From NCBI GenBank assembly GCA_030743445.1, contig JASLSL010000082.1:1-5163 (forward strand): 5,163 nt of DNA, in the 5' to 3' direction. Origin of the DNA: Alphaproteobacteria bacterium (GTDB taxonomy: Bacteria > Pseudomonadota > Alphaproteobacteria > UBA8366). Made by a program: the position numbers and the translations under genes. Of this stretch, positions 1-5,163 are shown piece by piece. The notes under the pieces were generated by a model, which was not told the DNA's origin, made no database searches, and saw only the letters and a list, made by a program, of their open reading frames with translations. How positions within the stretch are numbered: the first letter of the stretch is position 1; every line of letters starts with the position of its first letter.

Positions 1-312
1 GTCATCGAAGACGACGGCGTCGGGCTTCCCGAACGGGAACGCGACCGACTGACGGAACCCTACGTCACCACGCGCGAAAAGGGGACCGGCCTCGGCCTCG
101 CCATCGTCAAGAAGATCATGGAGGATCATTTCGGCGACGTCGTCCTGGAGGACCGTCCGCAAGGCGGGGCGCGGGTGACGCTCGTGTTCGGAACCGAGGA
201 GGCGGACGCGGCTTCGGCCGCGGAAGACGGCGAGGACGAAAAGCGTTCCCGGGCGCGGCGTATGGCGCGCGCGCTGAAGGACGGGGCCGGGACGGCTGCC
301 CATGGCTCTTGA
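1..312 (+). CDS. ntrY: Nitrogen regulation sensor histidine kinase NtrY, 3' end (partial)
   Basis: C-terminal 103 residues of a membrane sensor kinase; the start lies before the window. The visible part is the end of the HATPase_c (ATP-binding) domain: the G1 box DDGVGLP at fragment residues 4-10, an F-box-like TEPYVTT at 18-24, and the G2 box GTGLGL at 28-33. The domain closes with GGARVTLVF at about 55-63. In the family this domain binds ATP for autophosphorylation of an upstream histidine, and the phosphate passes to NtrX. The transmembrane segments, HAMP, PAS and H-box are outside the window. After the domain comes a 40-residue tail, first acidic (EDGEDE) and then Arg/Lys-rich, that matches no domain I know. 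The last codons overlap ntrX by 11 nt, which suggests translational coupling. Naming as NtrY rather than another kinase rests on the adjacent ntrX and the locus order. Confidence 0.9.
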   Translation, partial: VIEDDGVGLPERERDRLTEPYVTTREKGTGLGLAIVKKIMEDHFGDVVLEDRPQGGARVTLVFGTEEADAASAAEDGEDEKRSRARRMARALKDGAGTAAHGS

Positions 313-1708
313 CATTCTGATCGTCGATGACGAGGCGGACATCCGGACCCTGACCTCGGGTATTCTCAAGGACGAGGGGTTCCAGGCGCGCGAGGCCGCC
401 GATGGCGCCGAGGCGCTGAACAATGTCGAAGGCCGGGTTCCCGGACTCGTGCTTCTCGACATCTGGCTTCAGGGAAGCGAGCTGGACGGCCTCGATCTTC
501 TCCGCGCTATCAAGAAAGATCACCCCTCGGTCCCGATCGTGATGATGAGCGGCCACGGAACGATCGAAACCGCCGTGACCGCCATCAAGGAAGGGGCGTA
601 CGACTTCGTCGAGAAGCCGTTCACGGCCGAGCGCCTGATCCTGGTGGTCAACCGCGCGGCCGAGGCCGCGCGGTTGCGCCGCGAAGTCGAGGAGCTCCGC
701 TCGCGGGCTGGTCCTACGACCGATTTGATCGGCCAATCTCCGGCCATCAATCAGGTGCGTCAAGCGATCGAACGGGTGGCGCCCACCAACTCGCGCGTCC
801 TGATCACCGGACAGGAGGGTAGCGGAAAGGAGATCGTCGCCCGCTTGCTCCATGCCAGTTCACGCCGCGCCGAAGGGCCGTTCGTGGTGTTGAATTGCGT
901 CAACATCCAGCCCGATCGTATGGAAACGGAACTTTTCGGCACCGAAACCGCGGGTAATGGCGACGATCGGACGCGCAAGGTCGGCACCTTCGAGCGTGCC
1001 CACGACGGAACGCTGTTTCTCGACGAGGTCGCCGACATGCCGCTCGAGACACAGGGGCGGATCGTGCGCGTGTTGCAAGAACAGACGTTCGAGCGGATCG
1101 GGGGGACCACCCGGGTCGAAGTCGACGTCCGTGTCGTGGCGGCGTCGAACCGAGACCTGGCCGAGGAGATGGCCGAGGGACGTTTCCGCGAGGATCTATT
1201 TTACCGGCTGGCCGTGGTCCCCATCAACGTTCCGGCGCTGCGCGATCGCCGCGAAGACATTCCGCTTCTCGTCGATTACTTCATGGACAGAGTCGCGATC
1301 GCCCTGGGCCAGCCGTCGCGGCGCCTCGGCGACGATGCACTCGCGGCGCTTCAGGCGTACGACTGGCCCGGCAATGTGCGCGAGCTCCGTAACGTGGTGG
1401 AACGGCTGCTCATTATGGCGCCCGGCGATTCGAACGAGCCGCTACGCACCAACGTTCTACCGGCCGAAATCGGCGCGATCACGCCAACGGCACTGCGGTG
1501 GGACCAGGGCAGCGAAATCATGGGGCTTCCGCTCCGCGACGCGCGCGAGCAGTTCGAGCGCGAATACCTGCTCGCCCAGATGACGCGGTTCAACGGCAAT
1601 ATTTCCAAAACCGCCGGGTTCGTTGGAATGGAGCGTTCGGCCCTCCACCGAAAGCTCAAATCCCTCGGCGTCCCCAACGCCGAACGGCGCCGCCGCGGCG
1701 AAGGTTGA
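302..1708 (+). CDS. ntrX: Nitrogen assimilation response regulator NtrX
   Basis: A 468-residue NtrC-family response regulator and partner of NtrY. The receiver domain is at 1-120: acidic pocket D9/D10, phospho-acceptor D53 in LLDIWLQGSELDGL (the NtrX-like form of this loop), S83 and K105. The AAA+ domain runs from about 141 to 370: Walker A GQEGSGKE at 170-177 (K176), Walker B GTLFLDE at 236-242, sensor I region AASNRDL at 280-286, FREDLFYRL at 295-303, and sensor II WPGNVRELRN at 355-364. The GAFTGA loop that contacts sigma-54 is absent: after ELFGTE (210-215) comes a polar stretch leading to KVGTFERA. A Fis-type helix-turn-helix lies at about 430-457. The protein probably binds DNA and need not act as a classical sigma-54 activator. 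The ATG at 302 is chosen because the receiver fold begins directly after it. The SD is weak, in line with coupling to ntrY. Confidence 0.95.
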   Translation: MALDILIVDDEADIRTLTSGILKDEGFQAREAADGAEALNNVEGRVPGLVLLDIWLQGSELDGLDLLRAIKKDHPSVPIVMMSGHGTIETAVTAIKEGAYDFVEKPFTAERLILVVNRAAEAARLRREVEELRSRAGPTTDLIGQSPAINQVRQAIERVAPTNSRVLITGQEGSGKEIVARLLHASSRRAEGPFVVLNCVNIQPDRMETELFGTETAGNGDDRTRKVGTFERAHDGTLFLDEVADMPLETQGRIVRVLQEQTFERIGGTTRVEVDVRVVAASNRDLAEEMAEGRFREDLFYRLAVVPINVPALRDRREDIPLLVDYFMDRVAIALGQPSRRLGDDALAALQAYDWPGNVRELRNVVERLLIMAPGDSNEPLRTNVLPAEIGAITPTALRWDQGSEIMGLPLRDAREQFEREYLLAQMTRFNGNISKTAGFVGMERSALHRKLKSLGVPNAERRRRGEG

Positions 1709-1737
1709 ATCGGCTGTCCAACCCTCGGAGCATCCCA

Positions 1738-1755
1738 ATGGTTGCCTTGCCATGA
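1738..1755 (+). CDS. Possible five-codon leader mini-ORF (MVALP) overlapping the trkA start
   Basis: ATG at 1738 is followed by four sense codons and TGA at 1753-1755. This stop overlaps the trkA ATG (1752-1754) as ATGA, the classic arrangement for translational coupling. The only good SD-like element upstream, GGAG at 1727-1730, lies 7 nt before this mini-ORF ATG but 21 nt before the trkA ATG, so it is better placed for the mini-ORF. The inference is that ribosomes load here, translate five codons and re-initiate on trkA. It could also be chance, since an 18-nt ORF has little statistical weight. Confidence 0.3.
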   Translation: MVALP

Positions 1756-3128
1756 AGCTGATCGTCTGCGGCGCCGGACAAGTGGGCTCGAACATCGCCC
1801 GCTATCTCGCCACCGAGGACAATGACATCACGGTGATCGACCAGTCTCCCGAGCTGGTCCGGCGCCTTACCGATACCCTCGACGTGAAGGGCCTCGTGGG
1901 ACACGCGTCGCATCCGGGCGTCCTCGAGCAGGCGGGAGCCGAGGTCGCCGACATGGTGATCGCCGTCACCTACGCCGACGAGGTCAACATGGTGGCCTGT
2001 CAGGTGGCGCACTCGATCTTCGACGTCCCTACCAAGATCGCGCGCGTGCGCCACCAGGCGTACCTGCAGCCGATCTGGGCGAACTTGTTCTCGCGCGACA
2101 ATATGCCCATCGACGTGATCATCTCGCCCGAGATCGAGGTGGCCCGCGCGGTCACCCGCCGCCTTCGCGTTCCGGGAAGCTTCGAGATGATCCCGCTCGC
2201 CGATGACAAGGTTCGCCTGGTCGGCGTCCGCTGTTCCGAGGACTGTCCCGTCGTCCACACGCCGCTCCGCCAGCTCACCCAGCTGTTTCCCGATCTCAAC
2301 CTCGTTATCGTCGGGCTGTCGCGCGACGATCGGCCGATGGTCCCCAGCGCCGACGACCACATGCTTCCGGGCGACGAGGTGTACTTCGTGGTCGATACCG
2401 AGCAAGTACCGCGGGCGATGGCGGCATTCGGGCATGAAGAGGCGGAGGCGCGCCGTCTTCTCATATTCGGCGGCGGCAACATCGGCCGTTTTCTCGCCGA
2501 GGAGCTGGAACGCGAGTTCGCCTGGGTCAACGCCAAGATCATCGAGCACAACCTCGAGAGGGCGGAGGACGTGGCGAGTCGGCTCAAGAATACCGTGGTG
2601 ATCCGAGGCGACGTGCTCGATCCCGAGATTCTCGACGAAGCGGGCACCTCGACGGCCGAAACGGTGGTCGCCGTGACCAACGACGACGAGACCAACATCT
2701 TGTCGTCGTTGTTGGCCAAGAAACAAGGTTGCCAACGGGCCATCACACTGATCAACAAGCAAACCTACACGCCGCTGGTCCCGTCACTTGGGATCGACGT
2801 GGTCGTCAACCCGCAAAGCATCACGGTCTCGACCATTCTTCAGCATGTCCGGCGGGGGCGCATCCACTCGGTTCACAGCTTGCGCGAAGGCTTCGGCGAG
2901 CTGATCGAAGCCGACGCGCTGGAAACCTCGAGCCTCGTCGGGCGATCGATCCGCGAAGCGAACCTTCCCGACGGCGTCCTGATCGGGGCTATCGTGCGCG
3001 ACGGTCAGGTGATCAACCCGCGCGGCGCCACGGTGATCCAGTCCAAGGACCGGATCGTGCTGTTCGCGTCCGCCGACGCAATCCGCGACGTCGAGCGGTT
3101 GTTTTCGGTGCGTCTGGAGTTCTTCTGA
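1752..3128 (+). CDS. trkA: Trk system potassium uptake regulatory protein TrkA
   Basis: A 458-residue cytoplasmic, NAD(H)-binding regulatory subunit that gates the TrkH/TrkG-type K+ channel at the inner membrane. It has the full tandem layout of two RCK modules. The first Rossmann domain begins with GAGQVG at residues 7-12 and has acidic D30 in TVIDQSPE at the end of the second strand. RCK_C 1 is at about 143-225. The second Rossmann domain has GGGNIG at 240-245. RCK_C 2 is at about 378-452. The length matches the usual TrkA of about 458 residues. A longer reading from TTG 1623 is rejected because it would run through the ntrX helix-turn-helix region, and TrkA proteins start with the MKxIxCGAGxVG pattern seen here. 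No trkH is in the window. The gene follows ntrX by 43 nt, probably in the same transcript. Confidence 0.95.
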   Translation: MKLIVCGAGQVGSNIARYLATEDNDITVIDQSPELVRRLTDTLDVKGLVGHASHPGVLEQAGAEVADMVIAVTYADEVNMVACQVAHSIFDVPTKIARVRHQAYLQPIWANLFSRDNMPIDVIISPEIEVARAVTRRLRVPGSFEMIPLADDKVRLVGVRCSEDCPVVHTPLRQLTQLFPDLNLVIVGLSRDDRPMVPSADDHMLPGDEVYFVVDTEQVPRAMAAFGHEEAEARRLLIFGGGNIGRFLAEELEREFAWVNAKIIEHNLERAEDVASRLKNTVVIRGDVLDPEILDEAGTSTAETVVAVTNDDETNILSSLLAKKQGCQRAITLINKQTYTPLVPSLGIDVVVNPQSITVSTILQHVRRGRIHSVHSLREGFGELIEADALETSSLVGRSIREANLPDGVLIGAIVRDGQVINPRGATVIQSKDRIVLFASADAIRDVERLFSVRLEFF

Positions 3129-3145
3129 GGGCGAACGCACCGGCG

Positions 3146-3165
3146 CCTTGCGATAGGAGGCAAGG
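3146..3165 (+). promoter_or_regulatory. Stem-loop holding the racemase Shine-Dalgarno
   Basis: CCTTGC (3146-3151) pairs exactly with GCAAGG (3160-3165) around an 8-nt loop. The loop contains AGGAG of the near-perfect SD AGGAGG (3155-3160), whose last G is in the stem. The SD is 8 nt before the ATG at 3169, an ideal spacing, and the hairpin ends 3 nt before the start codon. A 6-bp stem so close to the start could tune translation, either by exposing the SD in a loop or by hindering the ribosome. The SD is certain from sequence; a regulatory role is inference. Confidence 0.5.
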
Positions 3166-3168
3166 ACC

Positions 3169-3876
3169 ATGAAAGGCGTACTCGGGGTTCTCGGCGGAAT
3201 GGGACCGCTCGCGACCGTCGATTTCATGCGCAAGGTGATCGAGGTGATGCCGGTGACGCGGGATCAGGACCATCTTCCGATGATCGTCCATTCGATCCCC
3301 CAGGTCCCGGACCGCACGGCCGCGATCCTGGGCGGCGGGGAATCGCCGCTGCCGATGCTCGGCGACGGCATCGCCGCGTTGAACCGCGCCGGCGTCAATT
3401 GCATCGCGATGCCGTGCAACACCGCACACTACTGGTTCGACGAGATCGCACGGGGATCGAAAGCGCCCATCCTTCACATCGTCGACGCCGCGGCGGAGGC
3501 GCTGGATCGCCGCGGGTTCCGCGGCGCCACGGTGGGGCTTCTAGGAACGACCGGGACCGTCACGAGCGGGATCTATCAGTCGCGACTCGAGACGCGCGGT
3601 TTCGCGTGTCTTGTGCCCGAGCCGGGTGTGCAGGAGGACCGCGTCATGGCCGGGATCGACCAAGTGAAGGCGGGACACCTCGACGACGCCAAGCGCTTAC
3701 TCGAGGACGCGGCGACGGGACTTCGCGCCCGCGACGTGGCGACGATCGTCCTTGGTTGCACCGAAATCCCGGTGGTGCTCGCCGACGACGCACTCTATCT
3801 GGACTCCACCAAGGCACTCGCCGAGGCTTGCGTCGCTTGGTTCGTCGAGCGCGGCCGCCTGGCGCGGGCGAGCTAG
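3169..3876 (+). CDS. Aspartate/glutamate racemase family protein (PLP-independent)
   Basis: 235 residues, the usual length for the Asp/Glu racemase family (AspR/YgeA-like). These cytoplasmic enzymes interconvert L- and D-amino acids by a two-base mechanism without PLP. The N-terminus GVLGGMGPLAT (3-16 region) is the family signature. Both expected catalytic cysteines are present: C83 in MPCNTAHY and C197 in LGCTEIP. An intact Cys pair favours true racemization; relatives with one Cys replaced are chirality-restricted. The substrate is probably aspartate and/or glutamate, but related families (hydantoin racemase, maleate isomerase) cannot be wholly excluded. CNTAHY and GCTEIP point to the aspartate racemase branch rather than MurI. 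The start has a very strong SD, AGGAGG at 3155-3160, making it perhaps the best-initiated gene here. It lies 40 nt after trkA and 21 nt before the HAD gene, as in an operon. Confidence 0.88.
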   Translation: MKGVLGVLGGMGPLATVDFMRKVIEVMPVTRDQDHLPMIVHSIPQVPDRTAAILGGGESPLPMLGDGIAALNRAGVNCIAMPCNTAHYWFDEIARGSKAPILHIVDAAAEALDRRGFRGATVGLLGTTGTVTSGIYQSRLETRGFACLVPEPGVQEDRVMAGIDQVKAGHLDDAKRLLEDAATGLRARDVATIVLGCTEIPVVLADDALYLDSTKALAEACVAWFVERGRLARAS

Positions 3877-3897
3877 CCCCGGCGCGGACGAGGAATC

Positions 3898-4542
3898 TTG
3901 CGGCCCGAGGCGATCCTCTTCGATTGGGACAATACGCTCGTCGACAGCTGGCCCGCGATTCACGAGGCGCTGAACGCCACCCTGGTCGCCTTTGGGCATG
4001 CCCCTTGGACCTTCGACGAGACGCGAGATCGCGTGCGCAAATCCATGCGTGACAGTTTTCCGGCGCTTTTCGGCGACGCCTGGCGCGACGCCGGCGAGAC
4101 GTTCTACCGGCATTTCGACGCGATTCACCTGGATGCGCTCGCGCCGCGGCCGGGTGCGGGGCGGATGCTGGAGGAGTTGTCTGACGCCGGCTTCTATCTG
4201 GGCGTGGTCAGCAACAAGAAAGGTGACGTCCTGCGCACGGAGGCCGCGCATTTGGGTTGGAACCGGTATTTCGCGAGGATCGTGGGCGCATCCGACGCCG
4301 CGCGCGATAAACCGGCGCCGGACCCCGTGGACATGGCGCTATTCGGAAGTGGGATCGAGCGCGGCGACAAGGTCTGGTTTGCCGGCGACGCCGACATCGA
4401 CCTCGCATGCGCCGCCAATTCGGGCTGCATTGGCGTGCTCGTGCGAAAAACGCCCCCGGCTGGGGCCGAATTCGGGACGAGCCGCCCAGCCTGGCATTTC
4501 ACCGACTGCCTGACGCTTTCCAACACGGCGCGGAATCTGTAA
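3898..4542 (+). CDS. HAD-superfamily hydrolase, phosphoglycolate phosphatase-like
   Basis: 214 residues. All four HAD motifs are intact: motif I FDWDNTLVD with nucleophile D9 and acid/base D11, motif II S105 in VVSNKKG, motif III K138 in DKPAPDP, and motif IV GDADID with D164 and D168 for Mg2+. A small helical C1-type cap fits at about residues 15-85. This is a Gph/beta-phosphoglucomutase-like cytoplasmic phosphatase; the substrate is not deducible. The TTG start at 3898 is the only plausible one. It is the first usable start codon after the racemase stop in this frame, and any later start would cut motif I. GAGGAA at 3890-3895 is an SD with unusually short spacing (2-4 nt), so initiation may be modest or coupled to the racemase 21 nt upstream. 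The gene is in the same frame as the racemase. A link to D-amino-acid metabolism is only contextual. Confidence 0.88.
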   Translation: MRPEAILFDWDNTLVDSWPAIHEALNATLVAFGHAPWTFDETRDRVRKSMRDSFPALFGDAWRDAGETFYRHFDAIHLDALAPRPGAGRMLEELSDAGFYLGVVSNKKGDVLRTEAAHLGWNRYFARIVGASDAARDKPAPDPVDMALFGSGIERGDKVWFAGDADIDLACAANSGCIGVLVRKTPPAGAEFGTSRPAWHFTDCLTLSNTARNL

Positions 4543-4598
4543 GTTGATCGCCGTTAAGGATGCTGTTCGACCCAGAGGGAGGGGAACAGGGGATCCGA

Positions 4599-4624
4599 AA
4601 CCGTAACGACCGGAGACAACGGTT
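4599..4624 (+). promoter_or_regulatory. Inverted repeat in hfq leader (stem-loop 1)
   Basis: AACCGT (4599-4604) and ACGGTT (4619-4624) are perfect inverted repeats separated by 14 nt. As DNA this could be an operator; as RNA, a 6-bp stem with a large loop. It abuts the next hairpin with no spacer. The function is unknown, and a 6-bp repeat could be chance. Confidence 0.35.
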
Positions 4625-4651
4625 GCGCGTGCTCGTGCACGAGCGGCGCGC
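4625..4651 (+). promoter_or_regulatory. GC-rich hairpin in hfq leader (stem-loop 2)
   Basis: The core at 4631-4644 is a perfect 14-nt palindrome (GCTCGTGCACGAGC). In RNA it folds as a 5-bp stem with a UGCA tetraloop. It extends outward through a G-U pair and one bulged G to a further 5 bp of GC pairs (4625-4629 with 4647-4651). This is a strong 11-pair hairpin ending 8 nt before the hfq SD. No U-run follows, so a terminator is unlikely. It may be a leader structure controlling hfq translation or mRNA stability, or a dimer-binding DNA operator. Confidence 0.5.
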
Positions 4652-4671
4652 CGAGCAACAAGGCAAAAGCC

Positions 4672-4941
4672 ATGTCCTCTGAAAAGACCCAAAACGTTCA
4701 GGACGTATTCCTGAACCACATCAGAAAAAACAAGACACCCGTCACGATCTTTCTCGTCAACGGGGTCAAGTTGCAGGGAATCGTGACTTGGTTCGACAAT
4801 TTTTCGGTGCTGCTACGCCGGGACGGACATACGCAGTTGGTGTACAAACACGCGATCTCGACGATCATGCCGGCCGTCCAGATCCAGTTGTTTGAGCCCG
4901 ACAAAGAGGCAGTCGAGGCAGTCGAGGCGGTCGCGGAATAG
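4672..4941 (+). CDS. hfq: RNA chaperone Hfq
   Basis: An 89-residue Sm-like protein that forms a hexameric ring and pairs small RNAs with mRNAs. The Sm1 region FLVNGVKLQGIVTWFDNFSVLL (27-48) and the Sm2 signature YKHAIST (58-64) are complete. Key positions match E. coli Hfq: Q10 (E. coli Q8) and F44 (F42) on the proximal face, K33 (K31) and F27 (Y25) on the distal side, and Y58-K59-H60 (Y55-K56-H57) in the central pore. There is a one-residue insertion in the Sm1-Sm2 loop (RRDGHTQ). The C-terminal tail after about residue 70 is short and acidic, ending in a repeated EAV unit. The start at ATG 4672 agrees with family length; the SD is weak. hflX starts 7 nt downstream, the usual hfq-hflX pair. 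Confidence 0.97.
   Translation: MSSEKTQNVQDVFLNHIRKNKTPVTIFLVNGVKLQGIVTWFDNFSVLLRRDGHTQLVYKHAISTIMPAVQIQLFEPDKEAVEAVEAVAE
4906..4932 (+). repeat. Three tandem 9-bp repeats in the hfq tail
   Basis: The unit GAGGCAGTC occurs at 4906-4914 and 4915-4923, and with one change (GAGGCGGTC) at 4924-4932. It encodes Glu-Ala-Val three times, in frame, in the disordered acidic C-terminus of Hfq. Because the unit is a multiple of three, slippage would change tail length without a frameshift. Confidence 0.85.
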
Positions 4942-4948
4942 CTTGGGC

Positions 4949-5163
4949 GTGAGCTCCCGAAACGGGACCAAGAATTTCGGAAAGGCGAACGGCGGCGAAC
5001 GCTGCATCGTCGTGCATCCGCACCTCGGCGGCCGTGACAATATCTCTCGCACTCCCGATGCGCGCCTCGAAGAGGCGACGGGGCTCGCCCGCGCCATCGA
5101 GCTCGAGGTCCTTCACGCCGAGGTGATCCGCGTCAACCGGCCGCGACCGGGAACGTTGTTCGG
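4949..5163 (+). CDS. hflX: Ribosome-associated GTPase HflX, 5' end (partial)
   Basis: The first 71 codons are visible; the gene continues past the window. After a variable Gly/Asn/Lys-rich start of about 17 residues, the N-terminal HflX domain begins with RCIVVHPHLGG (18-28). It continues with DARLEEATGLARAIELEV and ends here at RPRPGTLFG. This matches the HflX pattern RxPEARLEEAxGLAxAI...PGTLFG, with the 'PxTxxG' part that precedes the nucleotide-binding subdomain. In the family HflX splits stalled 70S ribosomes; the GTPase G-motifs are outside the window. The GTG at 4949 is the preferred start, 7 nt after the hfq stop. TTG 4943, two codons upstream in frame, is a possible alternative. SD is poor (GCGGA in the hfq 3' end), which suggests coupling to hfq translation. 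Confidence 0.9.
   Translation, partial: MSSRNGTKNFGKANGGERCIVVHPHLGGRDNISRTPDARLEEATGLARAIELEVLHAEVIRVNRPRPGTLF

Larger units (their letters stand above)
4543..4671 (+). other. Intergenic region and probable hfq leader
   Basis: This 129-nt gap is the longest non-coding stretch in the window. It holds two adjacent stem-loops (4599-4624 and 4625-4651), a purine-rich stretch at about 4574-4590 with no start codon after it, and a weak hfq SD (AAGG, 4660-4663, 8 nt before the ATG). No U-tract follows either hairpin, so they do not look like intrinsic terminators. I see no convincing sigma-70 -35/-10 pair, though the length and structure suggest that hfq may have its own promoter here. Confidence 0.6.

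Noticed and set aside
118..312. Separate small ORF starting at ATG 118
   Set aside because: It is in frame with ntrY and starts inside its ATP-binding domain, so it is just the ntrY 3' end.
957..1583. 208-codon + strand frame inside ntrX
   Set aside because: Low-complexity Ser/Arg/Trp-rich translation in an alternate frame of a clear gene; no motif.
1703..1723. Hairpin GGTTG/CAACC at the ntrX stop
   Set aside because: Only 5 bp with an 11-nt loop and no extension; too weak to call.
1623..1751. TTG-initiated N-terminal extension of trkA by 43 residues
   Set aside because: It runs through the ntrX helix-turn-helix coding region in another frame and adds sequence foreign to TrkA, which starts at MKLIVCGAGQVG.
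1656..2762. Long open frame on the minus strand (368 codons) opposite trkA
   Set aside because: The translation is rich in His, Asp, Arg and Gly with no known domain, as expected of a shadow frame in GC-rich DNA, and it lies opposite a well-supported gene.
4544..4572. Possible sigma-70 promoter for hfq (TTGATC as -35)
   Set aside because: No acceptable -10 hexamer at 15-18 nt spacing (TCGACC or similar), so it was not called.
4574..4590. SD-like purine-rich stretch upstream of hfq
   Set aside because: No ATG, GTG or TTG follows at a usable distance, so it does not mark a gene start.
4625..4660. Intrinsic terminator between the HAD gene and hfq
   Set aside because: The hairpin is strong, but the downstream sequence (GAGCAACAAGG) has no T-run.
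1..5163. Mobile elements, CRISPR, tRNA or defence genes
   Set aside because: No transposase, integrase, direct-repeat array, tRNA-like fold or foreign-looking composition was seen; the genes are tightly packed and mostly core.

Overview
The window (5163 bp, GC-rich) looks like an alphaproteobacterial chromosome, probably of Rhodospirillales type. The main reason is the gene order ntrY-ntrX-trkA-...-hfq-hflX, a conserved housekeeping neighbourhood in Alphaproteobacteria. The NtrX-type AAA+ domain without a GAFTGA loop and the sequence style of Hfq and HflX agree with this. All genes are on the + strand and closely packed. There is no sign of mobile elements, CRISPR, tRNA or rRNA.

Layout: 1-312 is the 3' end of ntrY (sensor histidine kinase, ATP-binding region only). 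302-1708 is ntrX (response regulator), overlapping ntrY by 11 nt. 1752-3128 is trkA (K+ uptake regulator with two RCK modules). It is preceded by a possible five-codon mini-ORF (1738-1755) whose stop overlaps the trkA start. 3169-3876 is a PLP-independent Asp/Glu racemase-family enzyme with a strong Shine-Dalgarno (SD) sequence inside a small hairpin. 3898-4542 is a HAD-superfamily phosphatase with a TTG start, in the same frame as the racemase. 4543-4671 is the only sizeable non-coding gap and contains two back-to-back stem-loops just upstream of hfq. 4672-4941 is hfq (RNA chaperone), and 4949-5163 is the 5' end of hflX (ribosome-associated GTPase).

How the genes may work together: NtrY/NtrX is a two-component system linked to nitrogen, redox and envelope control. 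TrkA controls potassium uptake. Hfq and HflX act on RNA and ribosomes. The racemase-HAD pair between trkA and hfq is the accessory part of the locus. The racemase may make or remove D-Asp or D-Glu. The HAD enzyme's substrate cannot be read from sequence.

I do not see a clearly new biological system. The most worthwhile points are small: the trkA mini-ORF coupling, the hairpin around the racemase SD, the structured hfq leader with possible Hfq-binding triplets, and the racemase-HAD insertion.
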